DNA of 64,000 nucleotides from contig NZ_JACFYZ010000004.1 of the NCBI RefSeq assembly GCF_015712065.1, positions 186,001 to 250,000 on the forward strand, given 5' to 3'. The notes beneath the pieces were generated by a model that saw only the letters and a program-made list of their open reading frames with translations, searched no databases and was not told the DNA's origin. A program made the position numbers and the translations under genes. The stretch comes from Ectopseudomonas chengduensis (GTDB lineage Bacteria; Pseudomonadota; Gammaproteobacteria; Pseudomonadales; Pseudomonadaceae). Positions 14,938-23,148 of this stretch are shown here, piece after piece (position 1 is the first letter of the stretch; every line of letters begins with the position of its first letter).

Positions 14938-15906
14938 ATGATGCCCGAAGCCATGCCCGAACTCGCCTCCGTCACATCACTTGCGTCCAGCGCTTTGAAG
15001 CAGGAAGAGCTGTTCCCCATCCGCGAGGTTTCTCGCCTTACCGGCGTCAATCCGGTCACCCTGCGTGCCTGGGAGCGGCGTTACGGCCTGATTCAACCCA
15101 CACGTACCGACAGCGGCCATCGTCTCTACTCGCAGGCCGATATCGATGCGGTGCGCAGCATCCTCGCCTGGATCGAACGTGGCGTCGCAGTCAGCAAGGT
15201 CGGCTCGATCCTGGCCAAGAGCGCCAGCAGTCGCAGCGTCGCCACGCCGGCCTACAACGAAGTCAGCAGTGACGACTGGAGCCAGTGGCAGGGCCAGGTG
15301 CGTAGCGCGCTGCAGAACTTCGATGAGCCTCGTCTGGAGCGTTTGTATGGGCAGATCTTCTCCTGCTATCCGCTGCCGGTGGTGTTCCAGGATATTTTCA
15401 TGCCGGTCTGGCAGGAACTGCTGCTGCGCCAGGACGAAGTCGGCCTGCGCGGCGAGTGGCTGATGCTCGACGGCTTCCTGCGTGGGCGCTGCTGGCAGCG
15501 TCTGCAATTGGGGCGTGACGATTCGCGTGAGCGCGTGCTGCTGGTGGCGCTTCCTGGCCACTGCCGGGAACTGGAGTTGCTGGTTGCAGCCTTGCTGCTG
15601 GGCAATCAGGACGTCGACGTGTCGGTGATGGGGCCAGGCGTACCCATGACCGATCTGGCCCTGGTCTGTGAGCGCATGCAGCCCCAGGCCCTGGTTGTCT
15701 TCAGCAACCAGCCGCCAGGCGAGGAGTTCCCGCGGCAACTGGCGCGCCTGGCGCTGGGTCTGGAGTGTCCGCTGCTGCTGGCCGGTGACAGTGCCGATCT
15801 GGCGGAGGAAAGTCTGGCCGGTTCGCCCATTGCTTGCCTGGGTAATGAGGGACGCCTGATGCAGCGTCGTATGCAGCAGTTTCTGGCTGGCCATCTCGAT
15901 ACCTGA
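14938..15906 (+). CDS. MerR-family regulator of the LitR/CarH type, likely light-response repressor
   Basis: 322 residues from the ATG at 14938; ATGs at 14941 and 14953 are equally possible because no ribosome site is clear. The N-terminal MerR domain is plain (FPIREVSRLTGVNPVTLRAWERRYGLIQPTR split across residues 35-65). The C-terminal half resembles the helical and Rossmann-like domains of CarH/LitR but lacks the D-x-H-x-x-G cobalamin motif, as in the B12-independent LitR proteins of Pseudomonas (PplR type). Those repress light-inducible genes and act with a short LOV protein, and one is encoded 0.7 kb away. Confidence 0.85.
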   Translation: MMPEAMPELASVTSLASSALKQEELFPIREVSRLTGVNPVTLRAWERRYGLIQPTRTDSGHRLYSQADIDAVRSILAWIERGVAVSKVGSILAKSASSRSVATPAYNEVSSDDWSQWQGQVRSALQNFDEPRLERLYGQIFSCYPLPVVFQDIFMPVWQELLLRQDEVGLRGEWLMLDGFLRGRCWQRLQLGRDDSRERVLLVALPGHCRELELLVAALLLGNQDVDVSVMGPGVPMTDLALVCERMQPQALVVFSNQPPGEEFPRQLARLALGLECPLLLAGDSADLAEESLAGSPIACLGNEGRLMQRRMQQFLAGHLDT

Positions 15907-15927
15907 GGTGGTCCAGGCTACTGAGCT

Positions 15928-16536
15928 TCAGCTGACTGCTGCGGTCTGCGACTGTTGTTCGCTGTGCTGTTCGAACAGGTACTGACGCAGAGTTTGCTCA
16001 TCTTCCGTATGTAGCGTCTGCAGGCTGTAAGCGTAACGCTTCTGGCTGACGCGTCTTGCGAGCCGCGCGCGCAATTGAACGCGGCGCTCCTGGGGCAAAA
16101 GCAGTTGCAGCAACTGATCCTTGGCCGGCGTGCCTGTTTTGCTGTATTCCACCAGGATTCCATTGTTCGATAGCTCCAGCGCCTTCAGGCCACTGGGCTG
16201 GTCGCTGTCGTCCAGCAGTGCTAATGCCGTGGGCAGGACAAGACGCCATGGGCGTTCGCTTACCCCTTGTTCGAAGATCAGCGGGGCGCCCAGCTCCAGG
16301 CGTGACTGACTGTGGTCGTCCTGGATCAGGTGCAGGGGGAAGCTCAGATGCTGATTGTCGGTATGCGTATCCAGGCTTAGCTGTTCTTCGTTGCCCAGGC
16401 GAGCCAGCAGCTCACTGAGTCGTTTGCCCAGAGCCAATGGCGGCGCTGCGTTAGGGCGCCGCTTTTGCGGAGGTTTGAAGAGGATCTTCTGGATGAAATC
16501 CAGTTCGTCCTGAGTCAGCAGCGGATCGCTTTGCAT
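15928..16536 (-). CDS. PilZ-like domain protein of unknown role
   Basis: About 202 residues from the ATG at 16536 (a GTG at 16551 is in frame; neither has a strong ribosome site). The N-terminal 60 residues are helical and charged. The rest is beta-rich, with LELSNNGILVEY resembling the D/N-x-S-x-x-G core of PilZ domains, and ends RRVSQKRYAYSLQTLHTEDEQTLRQYLFEQH, like the last strand and helix of PilZ. The RxxxR c-di-GMP-binding motif is not obvious, so ligand binding is uncertain. Lies between the LitR-like and LOV genes. Confidence 0.6.
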   Translation of the reverse strand: MQSDPLLTQDELDFIQKILFKPPQKRRPNAAPPLALGKRLSELLARLGNEEQLSLDTHTDNQHLSFPLHLIQDDHSQSRLELGAPLIFEQGVSERPWRLVLPTALALLDDSDQPSGLKALELSNNGILVEYSKTGTPAKDQLLQLLLPQERRVQLRARLARRVSQKRYAYSLQTLHTEDEQTLRQYLFEQHSEQQSQTAAVS

Positions 16537-16601
16537 GGGATAATACTGCACGGGGTCAAACCCATCTGACTGCGCTGGCGAAGGATAGTTTTATCCGTTC
16601 G

Positions 16602-17048
16602 TCAGCTTTTCAGGCGCGCCAGCTCTGCCTTCAGCTCGGCGACCTCTGCCTCCAGCTCACGCACCCGCTGCTTGGCTTCGACCTGTTCGGTAACATCCTT
16701 CTGGATACCGATGTAGTAGGTCAACTGGTCGCTTTCGTTCAGCACCGGAGTGATCGATAGCTCGTTCCAGAACGCGCTGCCATCCTTGCGGTAGTTACGA
16801 ATGATCTGTCGGCAGGGCTTGTTCGCCTTGACCGCTTCGCGAATGGCCTGCAGGCCGAGCTGTGCACGGTCAGTGCCCTGCAGGAAACGGCAATCCTGAT
16901 AGAGGATGTCATCGCAGGGGTAGCCGGTCAGGCGTTCGAATGCCGCGTTGGCGTAGATCAGAATATTGTCTTCGCCCTCCTGCTCGGCCACCACGATCCC
17001 ATCGTTGGAGGCGTCGACTACCAGTTGCAGCAGTTTGGCATTGATCAT
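16602..17048 (-). CDS. Short LOV blue-light photoreceptor
   Basis: 148 residues: a single LOV/PAS domain plus a C-terminal coiled coil, with no output domain. The flavin-adduct cysteine is Cys53 in YQDCRFLQG, the same position and Asp-for-Asn variant as the short LOV proteins of P. putida, which it also resembles in FWNELSITPV and YYIGIQKDVTEQVE. It should bind FMN and form a cysteinyl adduct in blue light. The C-terminal heptad-like stretch after residue 125 (VRELEAEVAELKAELARLK) would dimerise. Next to a LitR-like regulator it is the probable photosensor or antirepressor of this island. Confidence 0.93.
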   Translation of the reverse strand: MINAKLLQLVVDASNDGIVVAEQEGEDNILIYANAAFERLTGYPCDDILYQDCRFLQGTDRAQLGLQAIREAVKANKPCRQIIRNYRKDGSAFWNELSITPVLNESDQLTYYIGIQKDVTEQVEAKQRVRELEAEVAELKAELARLKS

Positions 17049-17150
17049 GAGTCCGGTTCCGCGATGGTTATGGGCTGCATTCTAAAACATCGGGTCGGGC
17101 TGTCCACTTGCGGCATAATGCGCGGCGTTTTTCCTGTTTCCGGAGTTGTC

Positions 17151-17600
17151 ATGAAAGTCGCCATTCTCTCGGGCTCGGTCTACGGTACGGCCGAGGAAGT
17201 CGCTCGCCACGCCGAGCGCCAGCTCAAGGCCGCCGGGCTGGACGCCTGGTACAAAGCGAATGTGAGCCTCGAGGAGCTGCTGGCCTTCGCGCCGGACGCC
17301 TTCCTTACCGTCACGTCCACCACTGGCATGGGGGAGCTGCCGGACAACCTGCTGCCGCTGTACAGCGAAATCAGAGACCGTTTGCCGGCCTGGAGCGGCA
17401 AACCGGCTGCGGTGCTGGCGCTGGGCGACTCCAGCTATGACACCTTCTGCGGCGGCGGTGAACTGATGCGTGAGCTGTATGCCGAGCTGGGCCTGCGCGA
17501 AGTGGTGGAAATGCTGCGCCTGGACTCCAGCGAAACCGTCACGCCTGAAACCGATGCCGAACCCTGGCTGCAAGCCTTCGTGGCGGCGCTGAAGGCCTGA
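17151..17600 (+). CDS. Flavodoxin (MioC-like)
   Basis: 149 residues from the ATG at 17151, with GGAG upstream and a CATAAT -10 at 17114. The FMN phosphate loop is SGSVYGTAEEVA, followed by TSTTGMGELPDNLLP and LALGDSSYDTFCGGG, the three flavin-binding loops of flavodoxins. It would carry electrons in the cytoplasm; partner unknown. It is divergent from the LOV gene and is followed after one base by a DUF985 gene, so those two are probably co-transcribed. Confidence 0.93.
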   Translation: MKVAILSGSVYGTAEEVARHAERQLKAAGLDAWYKANVSLEELLAFAPDAFLTVTSTTGMGELPDNLLPLYSEIRDRLPAWSGKPAAVLALGDSSYDTFCGGGELMRELYAELGLREVVEMLRLDSSETVTPETDAEPWLQAFVAALKA

Positions 17601-17601
17601 C

Positions 17602-18069
17602 GTGCACCCGCGCGCTCGCCAGTTGATCGACAGCCTCGGGCTTGCCGCGCATCCCGAGGGCGGTTACTACCGTCGCCTGTTCGTTTCGGCGCAGCGCGAT
17701 GCTCAGGGTCGGGCGGCTTCCAGCGCCATTCTGTTCCTGCTGCCGGGTGGTGCGGTCAGCCGCTGGCATCGGGTCGACGCCGACGAGCTGTGGCACTTCC
17801 ACGAGGGCGACCCTCTGCAGTTGTTGGTAGCCGATACCCCCAACGCGGTGCGTTGCGAGTTGCTCGGGCCGGCCAGTGAGGGGCAGATGCCGCAGCGCGC
17901 GGTAGCGGCCCATGCCTGGCAGGCGGCGCGCTCGACGGGCGCCTATACGCTGGTCGGTTGCACTGTGGCGCCGGAGTTCCAGTTCGAGGGCTTTCGCCTG
18001 CTGGCCGATGATGCCGAGGCTCAGGCGCAGTGGCCGCTGCTGGTGCGCGATTACCCCGAGCTGGTTTGA
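17602..18069 (+). CDS. Cupin-domain protein (DUF985 family)
   Basis: 155 residues starting with GTG one base after the flavodoxin stop. It has DUF985 features: LGLAAHPEGGYYRR, SSAILFLLPGG, HRVDADELWHFHEGDPLQL with cupin metal ligands (H, E, H), and LVGCTVAPEFQFEGFRL. These are single-domain cupins of uncertain activity, distantly like sugar-nucleotide epimerases. Likely in an operon with the flavodoxin gene. Confidence 0.88.
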   Translation: MHPRARQLIDSLGLAAHPEGGYYRRLFVSAQRDAQGRAASSAILFLLPGGAVSRWHRVDADELWHFHEGDPLQLLVADTPNAVRCELLGPASEGQMPQRAVAAHAWQAARSTGAYTLVGCTVAPEFQFEGFRLLADDAEAQAQWPLLVRDYPELV

Positions 18070-18228
18070 CTGGCGATAAAAGCGGCGAATACCTGCCTAT
18101 CGCACCGCGGCGCGCCAGCGCCGTGACCCGCAAAGCCATCAAGATGGCTGCCAGGGCAACTACCGCCAGCGACGCGCCTGGCTAGACTGCGGACACCACC
18201 GACCAACAAGAATATCGAGGTGACCGCC

Positions 18229-19005
18229 GTGAATGCTCCGCTGAAACTCCCTGCCGTGAAGAATCTGGTTTCCGAGGCCGAATGGCGTGCACGCGTCGAC
18301 CTCGCCGCCTGCTACCGGCTGATCGCCCTCTATGGCTGGGATGATCTGATCTTCACCCATATCTCTGCCAAGGTACCGGGTACGGAAGATTTCCTGATTA
18401 ACCCCTATGGCCTGATGTTCCACGAAATCACGGCGTCGAGCCTGGTCAAGGTCGACCTGGCGGGCAACAAGCTGATGGACAGCCCGTTCGACATCAATCC
18501 AGCCGGTTACACCATTCATAGCGCCGTGCACGAGGTGCGCCACGATGTCGGCTGCGTGCTGCACATTCACACCCCGGCGGGCATCGCCGTGTCGGCGCAG
18601 AAGCAGGGATTGCTGCCCCTGTCGCAGCAATCGCTGTTCGTCCTCGCCAGCCTGGCCTACCACGGCTATGAGGGCGTGGCGCTGAATCATGATGAGAAAG
18701 CGCGGCTGCAGGCGGACCTGGGCGACAAGAACTTCATGATCCTGCCCAACCATGGGTTGCTCACTGCTTTCGGCGGCATCGCCGACGCCTTTCTCGGCAT
18801 GTTCATCCTGCAGCGTGCCTGCGAGATCCAGGTCATGGCGCAGAGCGGCGGTGCCGAGCTGATCCACATTCCGCAGCAGATTCTCGACGGCGCGCGGGCG
18901 ATGATCGCTGGTGTGATGAAAACGCCGCAGGGCATGGGCGGCGCGTTGCCCTGGCCAGCGCTGCTGCGCAAGCTGGACCAGCAGATGCCAGGTTACGACC
19001 AGTGA
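18229..19005 (+). CDS. Class II aldolase/adducin family protein
   Basis: 258 residues; GTG at 18229 is preferred because GAGGTGA lies five bases upstream. Motifs of the class II aldolase/adducin family are present: ACYRLIALYGWDDLIFTHIS, FLINPYGLMFHEIT, the zinc site HIHTPAG and ILPNHGLLTAFG. It is probably an aldolase or decarboxylase-like enzyme with unknown substrate. It overlaps the downstream alpha/beta hydrolase gene by four bases (GTGA), and that overlaps a DUF1569 gene, giving a tight three-gene operon. Confidence 0.88.
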   Translation: MNAPLKLPAVKNLVSEAEWRARVDLAACYRLIALYGWDDLIFTHISAKVPGTEDFLINPYGLMFHEITASSLVKVDLAGNKLMDSPFDINPAGYTIHSAVHEVRHDVGCVLHIHTPAGIAVSAQKQGLLPLSQQSLFVLASLAYHGYEGVALNHDEKARLQADLGDKNFMILPNHGLLTAFGGIADAFLGMFILQRACEIQVMAQSGGAELIHIPQQILDGARAMIAGVMKTPQGMGGALPWPALLRKLDQQMPGYDQ

Positions 19006-19895
19006 GCGAGCTGCCAGGCATCGCCCTGGATGATTGGTGCGCGCAAAGCCAGGTGTTGCACTTTCGTGGTCACACGATCCGTTACTGGACCGCTGGAGAC
19101 ACGCAAGCCCAGCCGCTACTGCTGATTCACGGCTTTCCCAGTGCCAGCTGGGACTGGCATCGCCTGTGGGCGACACTGGCCGAGCGTTACCGGGTGATCG
19201 CCTGCGACATGCTTGGCTTCGGTTACTCGGCCAAGCCGCGTGGGCATGCCTATAGCTTGCTGGAACAGGCCGATCTGCAGCAGGCACTGCTGGCCCATAT
19301 TGGCGAACGGCGCCCGGTGCATGTGCTGGCTCACGACTATGGTGACAGCGTTGCCCAGGAGCTGATCGCGCGGCATCAGGAGGGGCAACTGCAGCTGGCG
19401 AGTTGTGTGTTCCTCAACGGCGGTCTGTTCCCCGAAACCCATCATCCGGTGCGGGTGCAGAAGTTGCTGCTCGGGCCGCTTGGTCCGCTGATCGGGCGGT
19501 TGTTCTCACGGCGCAAGCTGGCACAGAGTTTCGCCCGTATCTTCGGCCCGCACACTCAGGCCAGCGAAGCCGAACTGGATGCCCTGTGGCAACTGGTGGC
19601 GTACAACAACGGTCCGGCGGTGATGCATCGTCTGATTCGCTACATGCCCGAGCGGCGCCAGCAACGGCAGCGCTGGGTCACAGCGATGCAGGCCACGACG
19701 CTGCCGATGCGGGTGATCGATGGCGCCTTCGATCCCATCTCCGGTGCGCATATGGTGGCGCGTTACCGTGAGTTGATCGCAGACGCCGACACCGTTCTGC
19801 TCGACGGCATTGGCCACTATCCGCAGCTGGAGGCGCCGGCTGAGGTGCTCGAGCATTACCTGCAGTTTCGCGACGCAAGGAGCTCGCATGCGTAG
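19002..19895 (+). CDS. Alpha/beta hydrolase, MEST/haloalkane-dehalogenase-like
   Basis: 297 residues, GTG start overlapping the previous stop. An oxyanion-hole HGFPSASWDW and a nucleophile elbow HDYGDSVAQE, in which Asp replaces the usual Ser. This elbow is characteristic of the MEST (mesoderm-specific transcript) and epoxide-hydrolase/dehalogenase branch. The acid and base are probably in DGAFDPISG and the final GIGHYPQLEAP. Cytoplasmic; substrate unknown. Confidence 0.88.
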   Translation: MSELPGIALDDWCAQSQVLHFRGHTIRYWTAGDTQAQPLLLIHGFPSASWDWHRLWATLAERYRVIACDMLGFGYSAKPRGHAYSLLEQADLQQALLAHIGERRPVHVLAHDYGDSVAQELIARHQEGQLQLASCVFLNGGLFPETHHPVRVQKLLLGPLGPLIGRLFSRRKLAQSFARIFGPHTQASEAELDALWQLVAYNNGPAVMHRLIRYMPERRQQRQRWVTAMQATTLPMRVIDGAFDPISGAHMVARYRELIADADTVLLDGIGHYPQLEAPAEVLEHYLQFRDARSSHA

Positions 19896-20418
19896 ACGTA
19901 CCCTGCTCAAAGGCGCTGCGTTCGGTGGAGCCGCCGCACTGGGCGCCGGCTTCTGGGCCTTGCCTGCCGGGCCGCGGCCGGCGGTCGTCAGCCTGGAGGG
20001 CGCGCGCCAGATGCTGGCGGATCTGCAAGGCAAGACGCTGCAGAGCATTCGCGGCTGGAGCCCGAGCGAAGTATTCAATCACTGCGCGCAAAGCATCGAT
20101 TATTCCATCGACGGTTATCCCGAACTGAAACCGGCCTGGTTTCGCCATAGCCTCGGGCCAGCCGCGTTCGCCGTGTTCAGCGCGCGCGGCGCCATGCGTC
20201 ATCCGCTGGATGAGGCAATTCCCGGCGCAGCCGCTCTGATCGAGCCAGCCGATCAGGCCTTGGCCTTGCAGCGACTGCAGGTGGCTTTTGAGCGTTTTGC
20301 CGATTACCAGGGTGCGCTGCAGCCGCACTTCGCCTATGGCGCGTTGGAGCATGGCGAATACGCCGAGGCGCACGTGTTGCATCTGTACAACCACCTCAGC
20401 CTGATTCGTATTGCCTGA
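19888..20418 (+). CDS. DUF1569 family protein with twin-arginine-like leader
   Basis: 176 residues from the ATG at 19888, with AAGGAG upstream; it overlaps the hydrolase gene by eight bases. The start MRRRTLLKGAAFGGAAALGAG is a twin-arginine-type leader, so it is probably exported. The rest is DinB-like/DUF1569: WSPSEVFNHCAQSIDYSIDGYPE and AHVLHLYNHLSLI with a possible metal-binding His. Function unknown. Last gene of the aldolase-hydrolase-DUF1569 operon. Confidence 0.84.
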   Translation: MRRRTLLKGAAFGGAAALGAGFWALPAGPRPAVVSLEGARQMLADLQGKTLQSIRGWSPSEVFNHCAQSIDYSIDGYPELKPAWFRHSLGPAAFAVFSARGAMRHPLDEAIPGAAALIEPADQALALQRLQVAFERFADYQGALQPHFAYGALEHGEYAEAHVLHLYNHLSLIRIA

Positions 20419-20476
20419 GCGTACGCGAGGATGAGCGGGTCAGCGTTGCGATAATTTTTGTCGAACCTCCGGCGCC

Positions 20477-20505
20477 GTGAGTGACTCAGTAACTGTGTCA
20501 CTCAC
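20477..20505 (+). other. Structured leader hairpin before a small secreted-protein gene
   Basis: GTGAGTGAC (20477-20485) pairs perfectly with GTCACTCAC (20497-20505), 19 bases before the ATG and just upstream of the ribosome site. Possible translation control or an operator dyad. Confidence 0.45.
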
Positions 20506-20524
20506 AGGAAAGTCGAGGTTACTC

Positions 20525-20803
20525 ATGAACAACATGAACAAGAAATTATCTGCATTGCTGCTGAGCGGGATTCTGGGCGCGATGGCACTGCCGGCCTTTG
20601 CCGGTAGCGATAACGATGCGCCGGGTACTCCTGGGCCCACCACGCCGACCACACCGGGGGACAGCAATCCGATGAATCCGGCCGATGACGGTGAGGGCAT
20701 CCCGCCGGTGCAGGGCCCCAACACCGATGGCAACCCCGGCGGTGACCGGGGTGGTTCGGGTGATGGCAGTGGTTCCGGCTCGGGTTCCGGCACCGGTAAC
20801 TGA
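20525..20803 (+). CDS. Small secreted low-complexity protein
   Basis: 92 residues from the ATG at 20525. A clear signal peptide (MNNMNKKLSALLLSGILGA...ALPAFA) is followed by about 65 residues of disordered Pro/Gly/Thr/Asp-rich sequence ending in a run of SGSG pairs. No domain and no cysteines. An abundant, secreted or periplasmic linker-like protein is possible. I do not recognise a family. It stands alone, with a hairpin in its leader and a strong GC stem after it. Confidence 0.75.
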   Translation: MNNMNKKLSALLLSGILGAMALPAFAGSDNDAPGTPGPTTPTTPGDSNPMNPADDGEGIPPVQGPNTDGNPGGDRGGSGDGSGSGSGSGTGN

Positions 20804-20837
20804 GCCGTATAAGGTCGCATTATCGGCCGTCATTCAG

Positions 20838-20871
20838 CAGCCCCGCGCGCCTTGTGAAGCGCGCGGGGCTG
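20838..20871 (+). terminator. GC-rich hairpin after the small secreted-protein gene
   Basis: CAGCCCCGCGCGC and GCGCGCGGGGCTG form a perfect 13-bp stem with an eight-base loop. There is no following T-run, so termination strength is uncertain. Confidence 0.65.
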
Positions 20872-20914
20872 CCTGACACTCGGTGCATTCACAACCTGCC
20901 CGAGGAAGCTGTCG

Positions 20915-21826
20915 ATGAGCGATGCCATCCGTTTCGAAGATCAAGTAGTCATAGTCACCGGTGCTGGCGGTGGCCTGGGCCGCGCCCATGCACTGCTGTT
21001 CGCTCGCCATGGCGCCAAGGTGGTGGTCAACGATCTCGGCGGTAGCACCCATGGTGAAGGGGCCAACGCTTCGGCGGCCGACAAGGTGGTGGAAGAGATT
21101 CGCGCCTTCGGTGGTACTGCAGTGGCCAACCATGACTCGGTCACCGATGGCGACAAGATCGTGCAGACGGCGCTGGATCATTTCGGCCGTATCGATGTGC
21201 TAGTCAACAACGCTGGCATCCTGCGCGACAAGAGCTTCCACAAGATGGAAGATGCCGACTGGGATCTGGTCTACAGGGTTCATGTCGAAGGTGCCTACAA
21301 GACCACTCACGCGGCCTGGCCTCACTTGCGCGAACAGAACTTCGGCCGGGTCATCTTCACCTCGTCGACCTCCGGCATCTACGGCAACTTCGGCCAGAGC
21401 AACTATGGCATGGCCAAGCTCGGCCTCTACGGGCTGACGCGTACACTGGCCATCGAAGGGCGCAAGAACAATATCCTGGTCAACGCCATCGCACCGACCG
21501 GTGCCACGCGCATGACCGAAGGGTTGATCCCGCCGCAGGTGTTCGAGCAACTCAAACCCGAGCTGGTCAGCCCGCTGGTGGTGTACCTCGGCAGCGCCGC
21601 CTGTCAGGACACCGGCGGCCTGTACGAAGTCGGCGGTGGCTGGGTGGGCAAGGTGCGCTGGGAGCGCAGCCTGGGCGCGGGCTTCGATCCCAAGGCCGGT
21701 TTCAGTCCCGAGGATGTCGCGGCGCAGTGGCAACGTATCTGCGATTTCGAGGGCGCTGCGCACCCGGCCGACAACGTCGAGGCGCTCAAGGAGATGATGG
21801 CGAACCTGCAGAAGTACGCGCTCTGA
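20915..21826 (+). CDS. SDR oxidoreductase of the multifunctional beta-oxidation type (3-hydroxyacyl-CoA dehydrogenase-like)
   Basis: 303 residues. Cofactor motif TGAGGGLGRAHALLFA, NNAG in LVNNAGILRDKSF, and catalytic Ser/Tyr/Lys in FTSSTSGIYGNFGQSNYGMAK. The long version of this family, with GGSTHGEG and the C-terminal GGGWVGKVRWERS, is the dehydrogenase of peroxisomal multifunctional enzyme type 2, so a (3R)-hydroxyacyl-CoA dehydrogenase role is likely. It is single in this context. Confidence 0.88.
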   Translation: MSDAIRFEDQVVIVTGAGGGLGRAHALLFARHGAKVVVNDLGGSTHGEGANASAADKVVEEIRAFGGTAVANHDSVTDGDKIVQTALDHFGRIDVLVNNAGILRDKSFHKMEDADWDLVYRVHVEGAYKTTHAAWPHLREQNFGRVIFTSSTSGIYGNFGQSNYGMAKLGLYGLTRTLAIEGRKNNILVNAIAPTGATRMTEGLIPPQVFEQLKPELVSPLVVYLGSAACQDTGGLYEVGGGWVGKVRWERSLGAGFDPKAGFSPEDVAAQWQRICDFEGAAHPADNVEALKEMMANLQKYAL

Positions 21827-21884
21827 GCCCTTCGTGAGCAGTGAAAGGCCGGTAGTGATCAGATAGAGCTCAATGCGGCGTTTC

Positions 21885-21960
21885 GTAGGAGCCCCGCCCC
21901 GGGGCGAAGCTTTACCAGTCCATGCATGACGCCCTGGTTCGCGGCGGGCGCCGCTCCTAC
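21885..21960. repeat. REP/BIME-like intergenic repeat, copy 1
   Basis: Starts GTAGGAGCC, ends GGCGCCGCTCCTAC, with internal CGGGGCGAAGC and TTCGCGGCGGGC. The same element recurs at 36319-36392. It has the hallmark flanks of Pseudomonas REP pairs. The 246-base gap 21827-22072 holds this and the GGAG-type ribosome site of the next gene. Confidence 0.75.
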
Positions 21961-22072
21961 ACCGTCGGTGTATCGACGCTTGACTGTTTGCTGAGTAGTA
22001 CCCGGCTGTTACCTGTCGGAGGAAATAGGGGCGAATAATGGCATTCGTTCCACCTACCTTCAGGAGACGATC

Positions 22073-22654
22073 ATGGCTGCCAAGAAGATTCTCATGCTGG
22101 TCGGCGACTACGCCGAGGACTACGAAACCATGGTGCCGTTCCAGGCGCTGCAGATGGTCGGCCATACCGTGCATGCGGTTTGCCCGGACAAGGTAACCGG
22201 CCAGACGGTACGCACCGCCATTCACGATTTCGAGGGCGACCAGACCTACAGCGAGAAGCCGGGGCACAACTTTGCGCTCAACTTCGATTTCGCCAAGGTC
22301 CGTGCCGAAGATTACGACGCTCTGGTCATTCCCGGTGGCCGTGCTCCTGAATACTTGCGCCTGAATGCCGACGTCATCGCCCTGGTGAAGGCCTTCACCA
22401 AGGCCGACAAGCCCATCGCTGCCGTCTGCCATGGTGCCCAGTTGCTGGCGGCGGCCGGGGTGCTGGAGGGACGTGAGTGCAGCGCCTATCCTGCTTGTGC
22501 GCCGGAAGTGACGTTGGCCGGCGGCAAGTACATGGAAATCCCGGTGGACCAGGCGCACGTGCAGGGCAAGCTGGTCACCGCGCCGGCCTGGCCTGCGCAT
22601 CCAGCTTGGCTGGCGGCGTTTCTCAAGGTGCTGGGGACTGAAATCCGCTTGTAG
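22073..22654 (+). CDS. DJ-1/PfpI family protein
   Basis: 193 residues of the glutamine-amidotransferase-like DJ-1/PfpI fold. The nucleophile Cys lies in [14 protein letters not shown], with the upstream Glu/Asp at [16 protein letters not shown]. Such proteins act as deglycase-, chaperone- or protease-like stress proteins; this one has the length and motifs of the bacterial PfpI group. It stands alone with AGGAGA upstream and is followed by an inverted repeat. Confidence 0.9.
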   Translation: MAAKKILMLVGDYAEDYETMVPFQALQMVGHTVHAVCPDKVTGQTVRTAIHDFEGDQTYSEKPGHNFALNFDFAKVRAEDYDALVIPGGRAPEYLRLNADVIALVKAFTKADKPIAAVCHGAQLLAAAGVLEGRECSAYPACAPEVTLAGGKYMEIPVDQAHVQGKLVTAPAWPAHPAWLAAFLKVLGTEIRL

Positions 22655-22658
22655 CTAA

Positions 22659-22722
22659 CGTAGCCCGGATGCAATCCGGGGCCGCACCATTGTCGGCATC
22701 CCCGGATTGCATCCGGGCTACG
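22659..22722. repeat. Perfect 23-bp inverted repeat
   Basis: Bases 22659-22681 (beginning CGTAGCCCGGATGCAATCC) and 22700-22722 are exact reverse complements with an 18-base loop. This is a common Pseudomonas intergenic repeat type and probably also a terminator-like structure after the DJ-1 gene. Confidence 0.8.
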
Positions 22723-22745
22723 ACGCTCGTGAGGAGATAAAGCCG

Positions 22746-23048
22746 ATGTGCGAACTCTATGTGAAGGCCGATCCGATTCTCTACGAGTCGCGCTCACGCT
22801 CATTGCGCATCCGCGGCGTGGTTACCACGCTGCGTCTGGAAAATCAGTTCTGGGACATCCTGCGTGAAATCGCCGAAGTCGATGGCATGACCACCAACCA
22901 GCTGATCGCCAAGTTGCATGACGAGGTCATGGATTTTCGCGGCGAAGTGGTCAATTTCGCCTCGTTCCTGCGTGTCAGTTGCACCCGCTACCTGGCACAG
23001 AAGGCCGGGCGTCAGGTGCCGCTGAGGGTAGTTGGGGCGAGCGGCTGA
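22746..23048 (+). CDS. Ribbon-helix-helix domain protein
   Basis: 100 residues from the ATG at 22746, with GAGGAG upstream. The first part, SRSLRIRGVVTTLRLENQFWDILREIAEVDGMTTNQLIAKLHDEV, is a ribbon-helix-helix DNA-binding module (RHH_4 type). The rest, SFLRVSCTRYLAQ, is conserved in the family. Possible small transcription regulator; no partner toxin is adjacent. Its stop lies one base from the stop of a tiny convergent ORF. Confidence 0.82.
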   Translation: MCELYVKADPILYESRSRSLRIRGVVTTLRLENQFWDILREIAEVDGMTTNQLIAKLHDEVMDFRGEVVNFASFLRVSCTRYLAQKAGRQVPLRVVGASG

Positions 23049-23049
23049 G

Positions 23050-23148
23050 TCACTGGTACATCCAGAAGTTCGGGTGCTCCTGCACGGTCGCGGTGGTCGG
23101 CTGCTGGCTTGGTTGGGATTGCTGGAAGAAACGTTTGATCAGGCTCAT
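23050..23148 (-). CDS. Small ORF, 32 residues, conserved-looking
   Basis: ATG at 23148 preceded by CAGGAGT, a good ribosome site eight bases upstream. The 32-residue protein begins MSLIKRFFQQSQPSQQP, ends HPNFWMYQ, and stops just after the convergent ribbon-helix-helix gene. Its start is amphipathic and basic and it could be a membrane-surface or regulator peptide. Family and function are unknown to me. The upstream region 23149-23284 is unusually AT-rich for this window, consistent with a promoter. Confidence 0.6.
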   Translation of the reverse strand: MSLIKRFFQQSQPSQQPTTATVQEHPNFWMYQ

